A stretch of 64,000 bases of DNA from Citricoccus sp. CH26A (GTDB lineage: Bacteria; Actinomycetota; Actinomycetes; Actinomycetales; Micrococcaceae). Location of the stretch: assembly GCF_000224415.1 (NCBI RefSeq), contig NZ_AFXQ01000002.1, positions 1 to 64,000 on the forward strand, read 5' to 3'. The translations under genes were made by a program, and so were the position numbers. Numbering within the stretch: position 1 is the stretch's first letter; every line of letters begins with the position of its first letter. Positions 43,101 through 51,049 of the stretch are shown piece after piece. The notes beneath the pieces are model-generated. The model saw nothing but the letters and a program-made list of their open reading frames with translations, made no database searches and was not told the DNA's origin.

Positions 43101-44353
43101 GCCTGGACGACCAACGGCCGCCCGGCCGCGGTGGAGCGCGCCGCCGGCCCCAGGATGACCTCCCGGAAATGGGCCGGGGGCATGGGCCGCAGCTCATCGA
43201 AGACCACGCTCTTCAGGCCCGACAGCTGGCGAGCGCCCTGCAACGCCCCGAAGAAGTCGGTGCGGATCGTGCAGGCCGCCACCATCCCGCGCGCGGCCCC
43301 GTCCCCGGGGCCCAGCAACTGGGCCAGCAGCGAGAGGAACCGCGGGGCCTGGGGACCGGCGTCCGCGCTGAACAGTTCCTCCGCCTGGTCCAGGGGCAGG
43401 ACCACCGTGGGCAGGGGCGTCTGCTCCGACTCGTCGAGGAGGCGTTGGCCCGCGGTCTGCCGGGCCTCCTCCAGGAGGCCGGTCAGGAAGGCCGCGTCCG
43501 CGCGCAGGCAGGCCTCCTTGATGTCACCCAGGGCGGGATGGTTCAGGCCCAGGCCGATGCGCAGGTGATGGATCGACCGGGCGAGGCCCCGGTCCCCGGT
43601 GAGGGCGTCCCGGCCGGGGCGCACGATGCCGGCCACCAGGAAGTGCCGGTCGTCGCGCCGGATGCGCGGCAGCAGTCCCGCGCGCAGGAAGGAGGACTTG
43701 CCCACACCCGAGGGGCCCAGCACCACGAACAGCGACTCGATCCCGGAGGCCCGCATGCCCCGCAGCGCGTCCATGCCCCGGACGATCTGTGCGTCCCGGC
43801 CGAAGAACACGGCCGCGTCGGACTCGTCCAGCGGTTCCCACCCCCGGTAGCAGGCCCGCTCCGGATCGTCCGGCGGGGGCCAGGCGAACTGGTCCGCACC
43901 GATGCCGGCCCGGCGCAGCCCCCGGTACAGCCGCCGGAGCCCGTCCGTCTGGAAGCACACGGACCGGCCCGCCTCGTCCACGGGGATCTCGGTGGCCGGT
44001 CCATCGCCGAACAGGTCGCAGTGCTGCCACTCCCCCGTGATCCCCGCCGTGTCCAGGGGCTCGAGCCGGGCGCACAGGATCAGCTTGCCCAGGGTCTCGG
44101 CCGTCCGGTACTCGGCCAGGCTCTCACTCGAGTTCTGCCAGTGGGTGGAGAGCAGGCAGAGCACGACCTCACACCGTTCATTGGCCTGGCGCAGCGCACG
44201 CTTCCATCGCTCACCGGGGGCGATGCCCGTGTCACGGTCCAGGTCCAGGAAGATCTCGTCGGCGAGCCCGGGGTCCTGCTCCACGAGCCAGCGTTTCAGT
44301 GCCACCGCCTCCGCGGAGTTACGGCTCGAGTGGCTCAGGAACACGCGGGACAT
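40145..44353 (-). CDS. TIR - nSTAND1 NTPase - transmembrane - WD40 repeat protein
   Basis: 1402 residues. Order: TIR domain (about 1-125; MSRVFLSHSSRNSAE, and LLSTHWQNSSESLAEYRTAE with the probable catalytic Glu near residue 81); nSTAND1-type NTPase (about 180-560; Walker A GPSGVGKSS at 213-221, Walker B VVLPLDQAEELF with Asp 322); a charged helical region rich in Glu/Arg/Ala (about 560-665); one transmembrane helix (about 670-694); and 14 WD40 repeats of about 43 residues (about 766-1365), enough for two seven-bladed propellers. STAND NTPases are stimulus-triggered switches in which the repeats usually sense and the N-terminal domain acts; bacterial TIR domains often degrade NAD+. First gene of an operon with patatin and a small protein. 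Start: ATG with GGGAG upstream. Confidence 0.92.
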   Translation of the reverse strand: MSRVFLSHSSRNSAEAVALKRWLVEQDPGLADEIFLDLDRDTGIAPGERWKRALRQANERCEVVLCLLSTHWQNSSESLAEYRTAETLGKLILCARLEPLDTAGITGEWQHCDLFGDGPATEIPVDEAGRSVCFQTDGLRRLYRGLRRAGIGADQFAWPPPDDPERACYRGWEPLDESDAAVFFGRDAQIVRGMDALRGMRASGIESLFVVLGPSGVGKSSFLRAGLLPRIRRDDRHFLVAGIVRPGRDALTGDRGLARSIHHLRIGLGLNHPALGDIKEACLRADAAFLTGLLEEARQTAGQRLLDESEQTPLPTVVLPLDQAEELFSADAGPQAPRFLSLLAQLLGPGDGAARGMVAACTIRTDFFGALQGARQLSGLKSVVFDELRPMPPAHFREVILGPAARSTAAGRPLVVQADLVERLQRDSSHGADSLPLLSLTLARLYEDYGDTGQLTLDGYEAMGGMGRVVQTQVDAVLARDPVVRKSQLHRLRSAFIPWLATINPDNDQPVRRVARLADLPADARPEIDALVATRLLVQDERDGEVFVEVALESLLRQWGELAGWLEAERGDLKEADNLERAAAAWEQNQRNPSWLLEGERLDRAESLVAKPGFRDRLSHTMDFLFASRAREYQRMAQEERHKAAELHAARERQEVAEAHAATLRRRSRILRAVLAGTAVVALAAIVGFVLAVSAMREASDRARETTALMLAAEGQARLAGARPGGELLGMQQMLASRALMPTTEGDRALASSVVVQHDVYKMIPVGSPVRDVAYAPDGRLVASGDDGGAVRLWDAGTGQPAGEPLLGHAGVVRALAFSPDGRRLASAGDDGTVRLWDPGTGQPVGDPLTGHGQPVRALAFSPDGRRLASGGADGSVRLWDAGSARPLGEPMIGQGPVNAVAISPAGRLIATAGDDGAVRLWNASTGQPVAAPMTGHAGAVHAVAFDPAGERIASAGHDRTVRLWDADSAQPVGAPLTGHKNWVSDVAFSPDGQRLVSASADYNLLLWDPAAEQSIGDPLTGHGHEVFSAAFSPDGERIVSGMGDGTVRVWDARAPVPMVHGLWVLDLDVSDDGALIASTGVDKIVRLWDTDTEQPVGGSLAGHQDVVHGVAFSPDRALIATASADRTVRLWDVATRRQLGPALAGHDGAVLDVAFSPDGTLIATAGADRTVRLWDVAARRQRGPALTGHEGAVNAVAFSPDGARVVSAGVDGTVRMWDTGSGQAVGEPLSGHGEAVLDVAFSPDGALIASGGEDKMVRLWDARSRRQQGPELAGHEAAVRSVAFSPDGRRVASGGDDWQVRLWDAGTGAAIGNPLIGHWDVVDGLTFTPDNATVVSGSWDRTVRTWPVPPDAPGALCSKLTQNMSRDQWLESVSPDVDYVATCPDLPVPDPAGEASEEAGG
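40259..42058 (-). repeat. 14 tandem WD40-coding repeats, period about 129 bp
   Basis: Each unit encodes a sequence like GHxxxVxxVAFSPDGxxIAS.GxDxTVRLWD. Two units are degenerate (the fourth lacks the GH His; the eighth has VSDDG for FSPDG). The high mutual similarity of units 9-13 suggests recent duplication or gene conversion. These DNA repeats are coding and are not an array of another kind. Confidence 0.9.
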
Positions 44354-44679
44354 CAGGGCGCTCCCGGGACGCGGTGGCCCGCGCGGCGAACGGCACGCGC
44401 CGTCGTCGTCCGGCAGAACCCCTGATGAGACGACGGCCCCCACCGGCCGCGGCCCGACCCCCAGTCCATGGCGTCCATGCTCCGCCCGTTTCCGCGGCGC
44501 GGCAAGGCGTGGGCGTCTGCGCCGTCACCCCGGGAGGACCCCGGGTACACCGTCCGAGGTAGCCGGGAAATACCTTTTCGAGCCGACGCTTTCCCCGGCT
44601 GATCGGACCACCATTGATGACACAGGGCATCCAGGGTTCCGGTCGGCGGAACACCCCCTTGAGGAAAAGGATCACCACC
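44354..44679. other. Divergent intergenic region between the TIR-STAND operon and the C2-like gene
   Basis: 326 bases with no gene. It must hold the leftward promoter of the accessory operon and the rightward promoter of the C2-like protein. A somewhat AT-richer patch lies at about 44565-44635. I see no clear palindrome or recognised operator. Confidence 0.5.
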
Positions 44680-45153
44680 ATGTCGCCTCTCAACCGCAAG
44701 ATCGGCGCCACCCTCGCGGGAACGGCATTCGCTGCCTCTGCGCTCCTCGCCGGGGTTCCGGCCGCGACGGCCAGCACCGCCGGCGTGGACGGCTCTTCGG
44801 ACGGCGAGTGGCATTACCGAGTGGTCTTCGACTACCTCGACTGCCACGACAACGAGGACCACAAGGGTTACGACGAGGTCTACATGAAGTTCGGTCACCA
44901 CACCGTCTGGGGCCCCGAGGACATGGACGAGGGAGACCACTACGGGTTCGACGGCGCCTGGGCGGACTTCGACCATGATTTCAAGCTCAGCCTCTGGGAC
45001 GAGGACCACGGACACCACGACGACGAGGATGACTACCTCGGACACGTCTGGATCGAGAAGCACGACTACGACGAGGGATGGCAGTACGCGACCTTCGACG
45101 ACCACGGTGCACACTACGAGCTCAAGTACAAGGTCGTGAGGTACTGGGACTAG
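44680..45153 (+). CDS. Secreted C2-domain-like acidic protein
   Basis: 157 residues. A signal peptide (KIGATLAGTAFAASALLAGV, cleavage expected after ATAS near residue 32) is followed by one compact domain extremely rich in Asp, His and Tyr. The segment FKLSLWDEDHGHHDDEDDYLG resembles the calcium-binding loop region of C2 domains (pattern L-W-D-x-D ... DD-LG), so a metal- or lipid-binding secreted domain is likely. It has a single Cys (YLDCHDNED). The ATG has an AAGG-containing leader. It is divergent from the TIR-STAND gene and may or may not be functionally linked. Confidence 0.75.
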   Translation: MSPLNRKIGATLAGTAFAASALLAGVPAATASTAGVDGSSDGEWHYRVVFDYLDCHDNEDHKGYDEVYMKFGHHTVWGPEDMDEGDHYGFDGAWADFDHDFKLSLWDEDHGHHDDEDDYLGHVWIEKHDYDEGWQYATFDDHGAHYELKYKVVRYWD

Positions 45154-45176
45154 GCGGGCAGACCGGCACGCCACCG

Positions 45177-45211
45177 GGTGCGGGATCCACGCCCACGCCG
45201 GATCCCGCACC
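45177..45211 (+). terminator. Hairpin after the C2-like gene
   Basis: Perfect 12-bp stem GGTGCGGGATCC/GGATCCCGCACC with an 11-base loop, 24 bases after the stop codon. It is followed by a short run of CCGCAC direct repeats (45231-45255). Confidence 0.65.
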
Positions 45212-45280
45212 CCGCCGGACATCCCGCCCCCGCATCCGCACCCGCACCCGCACGAATTCAGCAGACCACGAGGGAAGACC

Positions 45281-45649
45281 ATGACCATCGTCTCGACCAC
45301 CAGTTCCCCGGCCACCGGCACCGCGGTGGTCACCACCGCCACCCGTCACCGGGTCGAGGAGACGTTCACGAGCCGCGGTGCCTCGTACGGCACCCTGGCC
45401 GCGGTAGCCACCCGGCTGGCGGTGCTCGCCGTGGAGGACACCCTGAACGGCCCGAGTGAGGACCGCACCCTGGAGCGCATCAGCCTGGTGGAGCACCTGT
45501 TGCGGTACGCCAACGCCCAGGGGTCCACCCGGCCGGCCGCCGCCCTCCGGAAGGCGCTGAGCGGCATGCAGACCGCCCTGGACCAGCCCGGCACCCCGGT
45601 GCTGTCCGTCCTGGAGGAACTGCGCCTGGCCACCTGCCAGACCCAGTGA
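45281..45649 (+). CDS. Hypothetical protein
   Basis: 122-residue cytosolic protein with no recognised motif. The N-terminal 20 residues are Thr/Ser/Val-rich. The rest is helical (TLAAVATRLAVLAVEDTLNG and LRKALSGMQTALDQPG). The ATG has GAGGGAAG upstream, a good ribosome binding site, and codon use looks like that of neighbouring genes, so it is probably real. It stands between the C2-like gene and the convergent pseudokinase gene. Confidence 0.6.
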   Translation: MTIVSTTSSPATGTAVVTTATRHRVEETFTSRGASYGTLAAVATRLAVLAVEDTLNGPSEDRTLERISLVEHLLRYANAQGSTRPAAALRKALSGMQTALDQPGTPVLSVLEELRLATCQTQ

Positions 45650-45665
45650 CCCCGGGGCCGGGCGG

Positions 45666-47339
45666 TCAGCCGGTCCGGCGCAGGGATGCGGTGACCTCGT
45701 CGAAGACCTCCGCGCGCTCGTGGAAGAGCGACGAGGGGGCGAAGAACACGAGCAACTGGGTGGGGTCCGTCTCGACAACCAGGGCCCGGACCTGCAGGGT
45801 GGCGGTGGGCAGTTGCACGGATCCCTCCATGACCTGCCCCGTCAGGTCTCCGACGGTGGCCTCTCCGCGGTGGACCAGGTACGCGTCCCGGCCGGGCAGG
45901 AGGGCCTCCGCCGCATCGACCCGGGCGGCCGGGGACTGACCCTCCAGCCCGGTGGGACGGTGGTAGATGGCCAGGCCGACGACGTCGGACGGGTCATCGG
46001 CCGCGGTCCGGCCCACGGCTGCAGGCGCCTCCGGGTCATCGGCGAAGAACGCGGTGAGGTCCGCCGGGGACAGCACGCTGACCGTGCTGTCCCCGGCCTG
46101 GTGGGTGCGGGCGGTCCAGTTCTCCGGGACATCGAGGGTGTAGGGCACGCCGTCTGCACGGAAGGGCACGTACCTCTCCCCCGGTGACCACCGGGCCAGC
46201 ACCAGGCCGAGGCCCAGGAGCAGGAGGAGCACCGCGCCCAGCACGATCATCCAGCGGGCGCGTCCGCCCACCCGGGGCACCGCGCGGTGCCGGGAGCCTC
46301 CGTGCTGGTCCGGGCGGGGACCTGGCCCCGGGCCGCCTCCGGTGTCCGCCGGTCGTCCGGGCTCGGCGCGGACGTCGTCATCGCCACCGCGCGCCGGTCC
46401 GTCACCGGCGGGCTCGGTGGGGGCGTCCGGCGGGCGTGGCCGGACGTGACCGACGTCGGTGGCCGGGGCCCCGGACATCAGGCCGACCAGCGCACCGCAG
46501 GAAGGGGGCCGGTCCGCCCGGTCCCTCGCCATGCCCCGGAGGATCGCGGACTCGACGACGGCCGGGACGTCGGGGCGTTCACCGGCGAGCCGTGGCGGCT
46601 CCCCGGCCAGGTGGGCCCGGAGCCGTGTCTCCTCGTCCGCCTCCTCGTCCGCCTCGTCGAATGGTGGGTGGCCGGCGAGCAGTGCGAACGCCACGCACGC
46701 CAACGCGTACACGTCCGCCCGGCCGTCGACGTCCTCACCGCGGATCTGCTCGGGCGCCAGGTAGTCCACGAGACCGGGGTCCTGCGCCGGTGTGGTGGCC
46801 CCGGTGACGGTCGCCATCGACCTGCCCAGGCCGAATCCGGCCAGGTAGACGCGGCGGTGGCCGTCCGCGCCGTCGGCGGCGAGGGGATCGTCGGACAACA
46901 GGATGTTGCCGGGCCGGACGTCGCCGTGGACCACCCCGGCCGCATGGGCGGCGTCCAGGGCGGCGGCCGTGCCGGTCAGGATGCGCAGTGCCTCGGGCAG
47001 CGGGAGGGGGCCGCACCGGTCGAGCTCGGACCGGAGGTCCGTCCCGCGGACGTGGTGCATGGCGACGTACAGCAGCCCCGACCATTCCCCGGTCCCGTAC
47101 ACGGGCAGGATGTTCGGGTGGTCCATGGAGGCCACGAGCCGGGACTCACGTTCGAACCGTCGGGCGAACTCGTGATCGGCCGAGAGTTCCGGGGCGAGGA
47201 GCCTGAGGGCCACCGGACGGTCATGTGCGACGTCCAGAGCCCGGTAGACGACGCCCCTGCTGCCCCGGGCGATCAGTGACTGGACGCGGTACCCCGCGAT
47301 CTCCGCCCCGGGTCCCAGGGAATTCCTCGGGCTGTCCAC
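45666..47339 (-). CDS. Membrane receptor-type Ser/Thr protein pseudokinase
   Basis: 557 residues: kinase-like domain (about 15-285), Pro/Gly/Asp-rich linker, one transmembrane helix (WMIVLGAVLLLLLGLGLVLA, about 365-385) and an extracellular domain of about 170 residues. The fold is that of actinobacterial PknB-like kinases, with alpha-C Glu (ERESRLVASMDHPNILPVYG), HGDVRPGNILL and APEQ present. However, the beta-3 Lys is Arg (VALRLL, residue 46), the Gly-rich loop is GSRGVVY, and DFG is GFG (YLAGFGLGR, Gly 168). Loss of both Lys and the DFG Asp predicts no phosphotransfer. It ends an operon three bases after the protease-like gene, so a scaffold or sensor role with that partner is likely. Confidence 0.88.
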   Translation of the reverse strand: MDSPRNSLGPGAEIAGYRVQSLIARGSRGVVYRALDVAHDRPVALRLLAPELSADHEFARRFERESRLVASMDHPNILPVYGTGEWSGLLYVAMHHVRGTDLRSELDRCGPLPLPEALRILTGTAAALDAAHAAGVVHGDVRPGNILLSDDPLAADGADGHRRVYLAGFGLGRSMATVTGATTPAQDPGLVDYLAPEQIRGEDVDGRADVYALACVAFALLAGHPPFDEADEEADEETRLRAHLAGEPPRLAGERPDVPAVVESAILRGMARDRADRPPSCGALVGLMSGAPATDVGHVRPRPPDAPTEPAGDGPARGGDDDVRAEPGRPADTGGGPGPGPRPDQHGGSRHRAVPRVGGRARWMIVLGAVLLLLLGLGLVLARWSPGERYVPFRADGVPYTLDVPENWTARTHQAGDSTVSVLSPADLTAFFADDPEAPAAVGRTAADDPSDVVGLAIYHRPTGLEGQSPAARVDAAEALLPGRDAYLVHRGEATVGDLTGQVMEGSVQLPTATLQVRALVVETDPTQLLVFFAPSSLFHERAEVFDEVTASLRRTG

Positions 47340-47342
47340 GGA

Positions 47343-48929
47343 TCAGCCGACCGGATGACCGCAACCGGTGCAGAATCGCGCTCCCGGGTCCACCGCCCCG
47401 CCACACTGGGAGCAGAACCGACGACCGTCGAGCCTGTCCGGGGCGGGCCCGGTCCGCGCGTCGACGGTGCCGTCGCCGCCGTGGTCCGGTGCGGCATCCG
47501 GCGGTGCCGGCGCGTCGGCCGACCGGGAGTGCCGGGGGGCGGGGCCCGGGTGCGTGTCCCCCCGCCACCTCGCCGGGAGGACTGACGCCACGGACGCGGT
47601 GACGGAGCGCCAGCGGCCGGTCTCCGGAGGCCGGTTGTCGGCGCCGGCGGTCGCGGGCGTCCGGCGTCGTCCCAGGACGAGGGCCGCGACAAGGCCCGCC
47701 ACGAGCAGGGCGCCGATCACGATGGCCAGGAAGGCCCCCCACCGCAGGCCTCCCGCGTCCTCCCCCGACCCGGTGGCTGCCGCCGCGTCGGCGTCCTCGA
47801 CGGGCTCCAACGTCTGGGCCTGGTGGAGATGGCTCGTCGCCAGCGCGGAATCGTAGTACGTCAGGGACTCCTCGAGGGCGCCCTGGGCCGACCTGCCGGG
47901 GTTGCCCGAGGCGAGATGATCGATCCCCCGGCGGAACACCACGTCGAACTTCGAGGAGGACGGTTCCACGCCCGCCTCGTCCATGGCCGCCCGGATCTGC
48001 GCGGCGGTCACGAGCGTCAACGATCCGTCGTCCTGGCTCGGCCCGGCCAGTCCGATGACCTGACCGGTCGAGGGGTCGACGATAGGTCCGCCGGACACGC
48101 CTGCGCCGAATGGCGCGGCCAGGTCCTCCGGGGAGCTGATCACTCCGGTGGCGGCGTCCAGCCTCACCGGGAGCTGCACCGGACCGTGCTCCGGTCCAGG
48201 TCGTCGGGTGAAGCCGAGCAGGAGGTCGTCCGGCCCGGGGGCCGCGTCCGGTGCCGCGACCGTGGCGGTGGGCGCACCCCCGCCGCCGCTGATCCGGAGC
48301 AGGGCCACGTCCCCGGGCCCGGACGGGGAGTTGAGCAGTTCGGCCATGACGCCACCGGGCTCCGTCGTATAGGTGCGCACGTGGTACTGCGGGACCCGGA
48401 AGTGCACGCAGTGCGTCACCTGGTCGTAGCAGTGCTGCAGGTGCGGACCCCAGTACGGATCCGGCGTGGAGCCCCGCTGGGCCGGGTCACCGTCGTTGCC
48501 GACGATGGGGACGCCGATGACGTCGGCGAACAGCTCATTGGCGGCGTAGACGGCCACCTGGTCCGTGTCCACGCGGATGTTCTCCCACGTGGTGGCCACG
48601 ACGCCGTCCGCGGACACCAGCACGCCCGTCCCGGCCCCCAGGGGCACGGTGGTCCCGCCGCGGGCGATCTCCACCTCACCGGAGGAGTGGTCGATGTGGA
48701 CGATCTCCGCCACGGCACCGAGCTCGATGCGGACCAGCGCGGCCTTCGTCCCCTCCGTGCCGCTGTGGAGCTCCGTCGACGCAGACGGGGCGGGGCTTCC
48801 GGCCGCCGTCAGGCACACCAGGGCGGCGATGCCGAGGAGCACCCGGAGCAGTGGGACACGCGCCCGTCCCCCGGCGGAGCATTCAGCCGACGCTGGCACG
48901 GATCCATTGTTGACGAGCAAGGTTCTCAC
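47343..48929 (-). CDS. Membrane trypsin-like protein lacking the catalytic His, with C-terminal zinc ribbon
   Basis: 528 residues. An N-terminal membrane anchor or signal (PLLRVLLGIAALVCL, about 26-40) precedes a trypsin/HtrA-like domain (about 60-335), a second membrane helix (GAFLAIVIGALLVAGLVAAL) and a cytosolic tail ending in a four-Cys zinc ribbon (FCSQCGGAVDPGARFCTGCG). The protease Ser (GVSGGPIVD) and Asp (GDVALLRI) are in place, but the position of the catalytic His is Glu (VVATTWENI where active relatives read T-x-A-H), so classic serine-protease activity is not expected. GTG start chosen at VRTLLVNNG. Forms a pair with the downstream pseudokinase. Confidence 0.85.
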   Translation of the reverse strand: MRTLLVNNGSVPASAECSAGGRARVPLLRVLLGIAALVCLTAAGSPAPSASTELHSGTEGTKAALVRIELGAVAEIVHIDHSSGEVEIARGGTTVPLGAGTGVLVSADGVVATTWENIRVDTDQVAVYAANELFADVIGVPIVGNDGDPAQRGSTPDPYWGPHLQHCYDQVTHCVHFRVPQYHVRTYTTEPGGVMAELLNSPSGPGDVALLRISGGGGAPTATVAAPDAAPGPDDLLLGFTRRPGPEHGPVQLPVRLDAATGVISSPEDLAAPFGAGVSGGPIVDPSTGQVIGLAGPSQDDGSLTLVTAAQIRAAMDEAGVEPSSSKFDVVFRRGIDHLASGNPGRSAQGALEESLTYYDSALATSHLHQAQTLEPVEDADAAAATGSGEDAGGLRWGAFLAIVIGALLVAGLVAALVLGRRRTPATAGADNRPPETGRWRSVTASVASVLPARWRGDTHPGPAPRHSRSADAPAPPDAAPDHGGDGTVDARTGPAPDRLDGRRFCSQCGGAVDPGARFCTGCGHPVG

Positions 48930-49036
48930 TGTTGCCCCGTCCCTGGGCCAAGAGGTTCCACGATGCCTGGGCAGAGGGTAGCAGGTCACCCCGTGACCCG
49001 GAACACATGCCCGTCCGCGGGCCCGTCTCGGTGTGG

Positions 49037-49723
49037 TCACGGTCGTGGCGGCATCGGATCATTGGGGCCCACCAGTCCCTCCCGGTAGGCCACGGCCACC
49101 GCTCCGGCCCGGTCGTGCACGCCGAGCTTCGTCAGGATCCGGTTCAGGTGGGTCTTGACGGTCGCCTCGCTGAGGAACAGGTGCTCGGCCATCGCCCGGC
49201 TGCCCAGGCCGTGGGCGAGGAGGATGAGCACCTCCCGTTCGCGATGGGTGAGGCGGCCCATGAGGTCGCCGCGGGGCAACAGCGACTCCGGCCGTCCCTT
49301 GAACTCCGCCAGCAGTCGCTTGGCGACCGCGGGGGCGAGCCAGGCGTCTCCGCGAGCGACCGCATGGACGGCCGCGACCAGCTCGTCCGGCGCCGCGTCC
49401 TTGAGGACGAAACCGGAGGCACCGGCGCGCAGGGCACCGTGCACGGCCTCGTCCACGTGGAAGGTCGACAGCACCAGGACCCCCGGCTGCGGCGCACCGG
49501 CCTCCTGTTCGTCGAGGATGCGCCGCGTCGCCTCGACCCCGTCCATCACCGGCATGCGGACGTCCATCACGACGACGTCCGGTGCGGTCTGGCGGGCCCG
49601 CAGCACGGCCGCACGGCCATCGCCCACGGCGTCCACGACCTCGATGTCGTCCTCGGCGCCGAGGATCATCGCGATACCGGTCCGGACCAGGGGTTCGTCG
49701 TCGGCGAGCAGGACGCGGATCAT
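49037..49723 (-). CDS. Two-component response regulator, NarL/LuxR family
   Basis: 228 residues: receiver domain (about 1-125) with the acidic pocket LLADDEP, phospho-acceptor Asp in VVVMDVRMPVMDGVEA (about residue 54) and Lys in GFVLKDA; LuxR-type helix-turn-helix at the C-terminus (LTHREREVLILLAHGLGSRA and SEATVKTHLNRILTKLGVHD). Its ATG overlaps the histidine kinase stop by four bases, so the two form one unit. The genes controlled are unknown; the pair lies between the pseudokinase group and the biosynthetic cluster and could belong to either or neither. Confidence 0.93.
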   Translation of the reverse strand: MIRVLLADDEPLVRTGIAMILGAEDDIEVVDAVGDGRAAVLRARQTAPDVVVMDVRMPVMDGVEATRRILDEQEAGAPQPGVLVLSTFHVDEAVHGALRAGASGFVLKDAAPDELVAAVHAVARGDAWLAPAVAKRLLAEFKGRPESLLPRGDLMGRLTHREREVLILLAHGLGSRAMAEHLFLSEATVKTHLNRILTKLGVHDRAGAVAVAYREGLVGPNDPMPPRP

Positions 49724-50892
49724 GGTGCCACCGCCGGCAGGGTGGCGCGGACCCGGTAGCCGCCGCCGTCCACCGGCCCGGTCAGGATCTCGCCGCCCAT
49801 GAGCTTGATCCGCTCGTGGAGTCCGGCCAGGCCGTACCCGCTGGTCAGCTCCTGGGCCACGCTGCTGACCGTGCCGGAACCGTCATCGGCCACCTCGACC
49901 GTGACGGTGTCATCCACGCGGGCCACGCTCACGCGGACGTGCGTACCCGGTCCGGCGTGGCGGACCACGTTGGTCAGGGCCTCCTGCACGACCCGGTACA
50001 CGCTCAGTTCGACGCTGGAGTGGAGCCGCCCCTCCATGCCCGACGTCGAGAGCTCGACGGTCACCCCGGCTGCCCTGGTCTGCTCGACGAGGGGATCGAG
50101 GTCCTTGAGGCCGGCGATCATCCCGGCCTCGAGCGCCTCCTCATCCGTGCTGCCCACGGTGCGGAGCACCTGGAGCAGGCGGCGCAGCTCGGCCATCGCC
50201 TGCTTGCCGACCTCCTCCACGGAGGCGAGCGCCGTCTCGGCCGAGGCTGGGTCCTTGACCAGCAGCCGCCGCGCACCGGAGGCCTGCAGGACCATCACGG
50301 TGACCGCGTGGGCCACGATGTCGTGCAGTTCCCGGGCGATCCGCAGCCTCTCGTCCGCGACGGCCTGCGCGGCCCTGACCTCACTCGTCCTGACGAGCTC
50401 ACGGGCCCGGCGCCGGGACTCCGCGGCCCAGCGTCCCAGGAACCAGGCTGCGAGGTCGAAGACCACCAAGGCCACGCCGACGACCAGGACGGTCGTCCAG
50501 GGGTTCCCCTCCCTCGTGGCCAGGGAGGCCTGGTAGGACAGGTTGACGGCATGGGTGCCCAGGATGGCCGCGAGGCACCAGCCGCTGTACCGGGCCGGGC
50601 GCAGCGCCGCGGCGGTGAAGAGTGCCACCAGGAGACTGGCCAGGGGACGTGACCCCACCGTCAGGGTCAGGGCGGCGGCGTAACCGCACAGGATCAGGCA
50701 GATCAGGACCGGTGCGCGCCGCCGCAGGAACAGGACCGGCACCATCGCGAGGTTCAGCACGACCACCGTCACGGACGGCGGTCCGAGCGCGGACCATCCG
50801 GCGTAGGGCACCCCCGTGAACAGCAGCGTGTCCAGGGCCACCGCCCCGAGGGCGATCTTCACGTCCCGGCCGGAGACGATGGGCGAGATCAT
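49720..50892 (-). CDS. Sensor histidine kinase, HisKA_3 type
   Basis: 390 residues: five or six N-terminal membrane helices (about 10-150) with no large periplasmic domain, HisKA_3 dimerisation domain with the phospho-acceptor His in RIARELHDIVAHAVTVMVLQ (about residue 200), and a HATPase_c domain (VVQEALTNVVRHAGP N-box, VADDGSG G1 box, GYGLAGLHERIKLMGG G2 box). Typical partner of NarL/LuxR regulators such as the next gene. The membrane-embedded sensor suggests it responds to a membrane or envelope signal. Confidence 0.93.
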   Translation of the reverse strand: MISPIVSGRDVKIALGAVALDTLLFTGVPYAGWSALGPPSVTVVVLNLAMVPVLFLRRRAPVLICLILCGYAAALTLTVGSRPLASLLVALFTAAALRPARYSGWCLAAILGTHAVNLSYQASLATREGNPWTTVLVVGVALVVFDLAAWFLGRWAAESRRRARELVRTSEVRAAQAVADERLRIARELHDIVAHAVTVMVLQASGARRLLVKDPASAETALASVEEVGKQAMAELRRLLQVLRTVGSTDEEALEAGMIAGLKDLDPLVEQTRAAGVTVELSTSGMEGRLHSSVELSVYRVVQEALTNVVRHAGPGTHVRVSVARVDDTVTVEVADDGSGTVSSVAQELTSGYGLAGLHERIKLMGGEILTGPVDGGGYRVRATLPAVAP

Positions 50893-51049
50893 CGCCCCTC
50901 ACCCCCGACCTGACGGACCGTGCTCCGGGCCCCGAGGGGGCCCCACGGCCGGCGCCCCGTGCCCATCATCGCCGGAGCGGCTTACCGGTCTCGACTGCAC
51001 TCATGATCTTCCGTCCCGACCGCCCTTCCAGGCCCTGGCGGTGCTGCAC

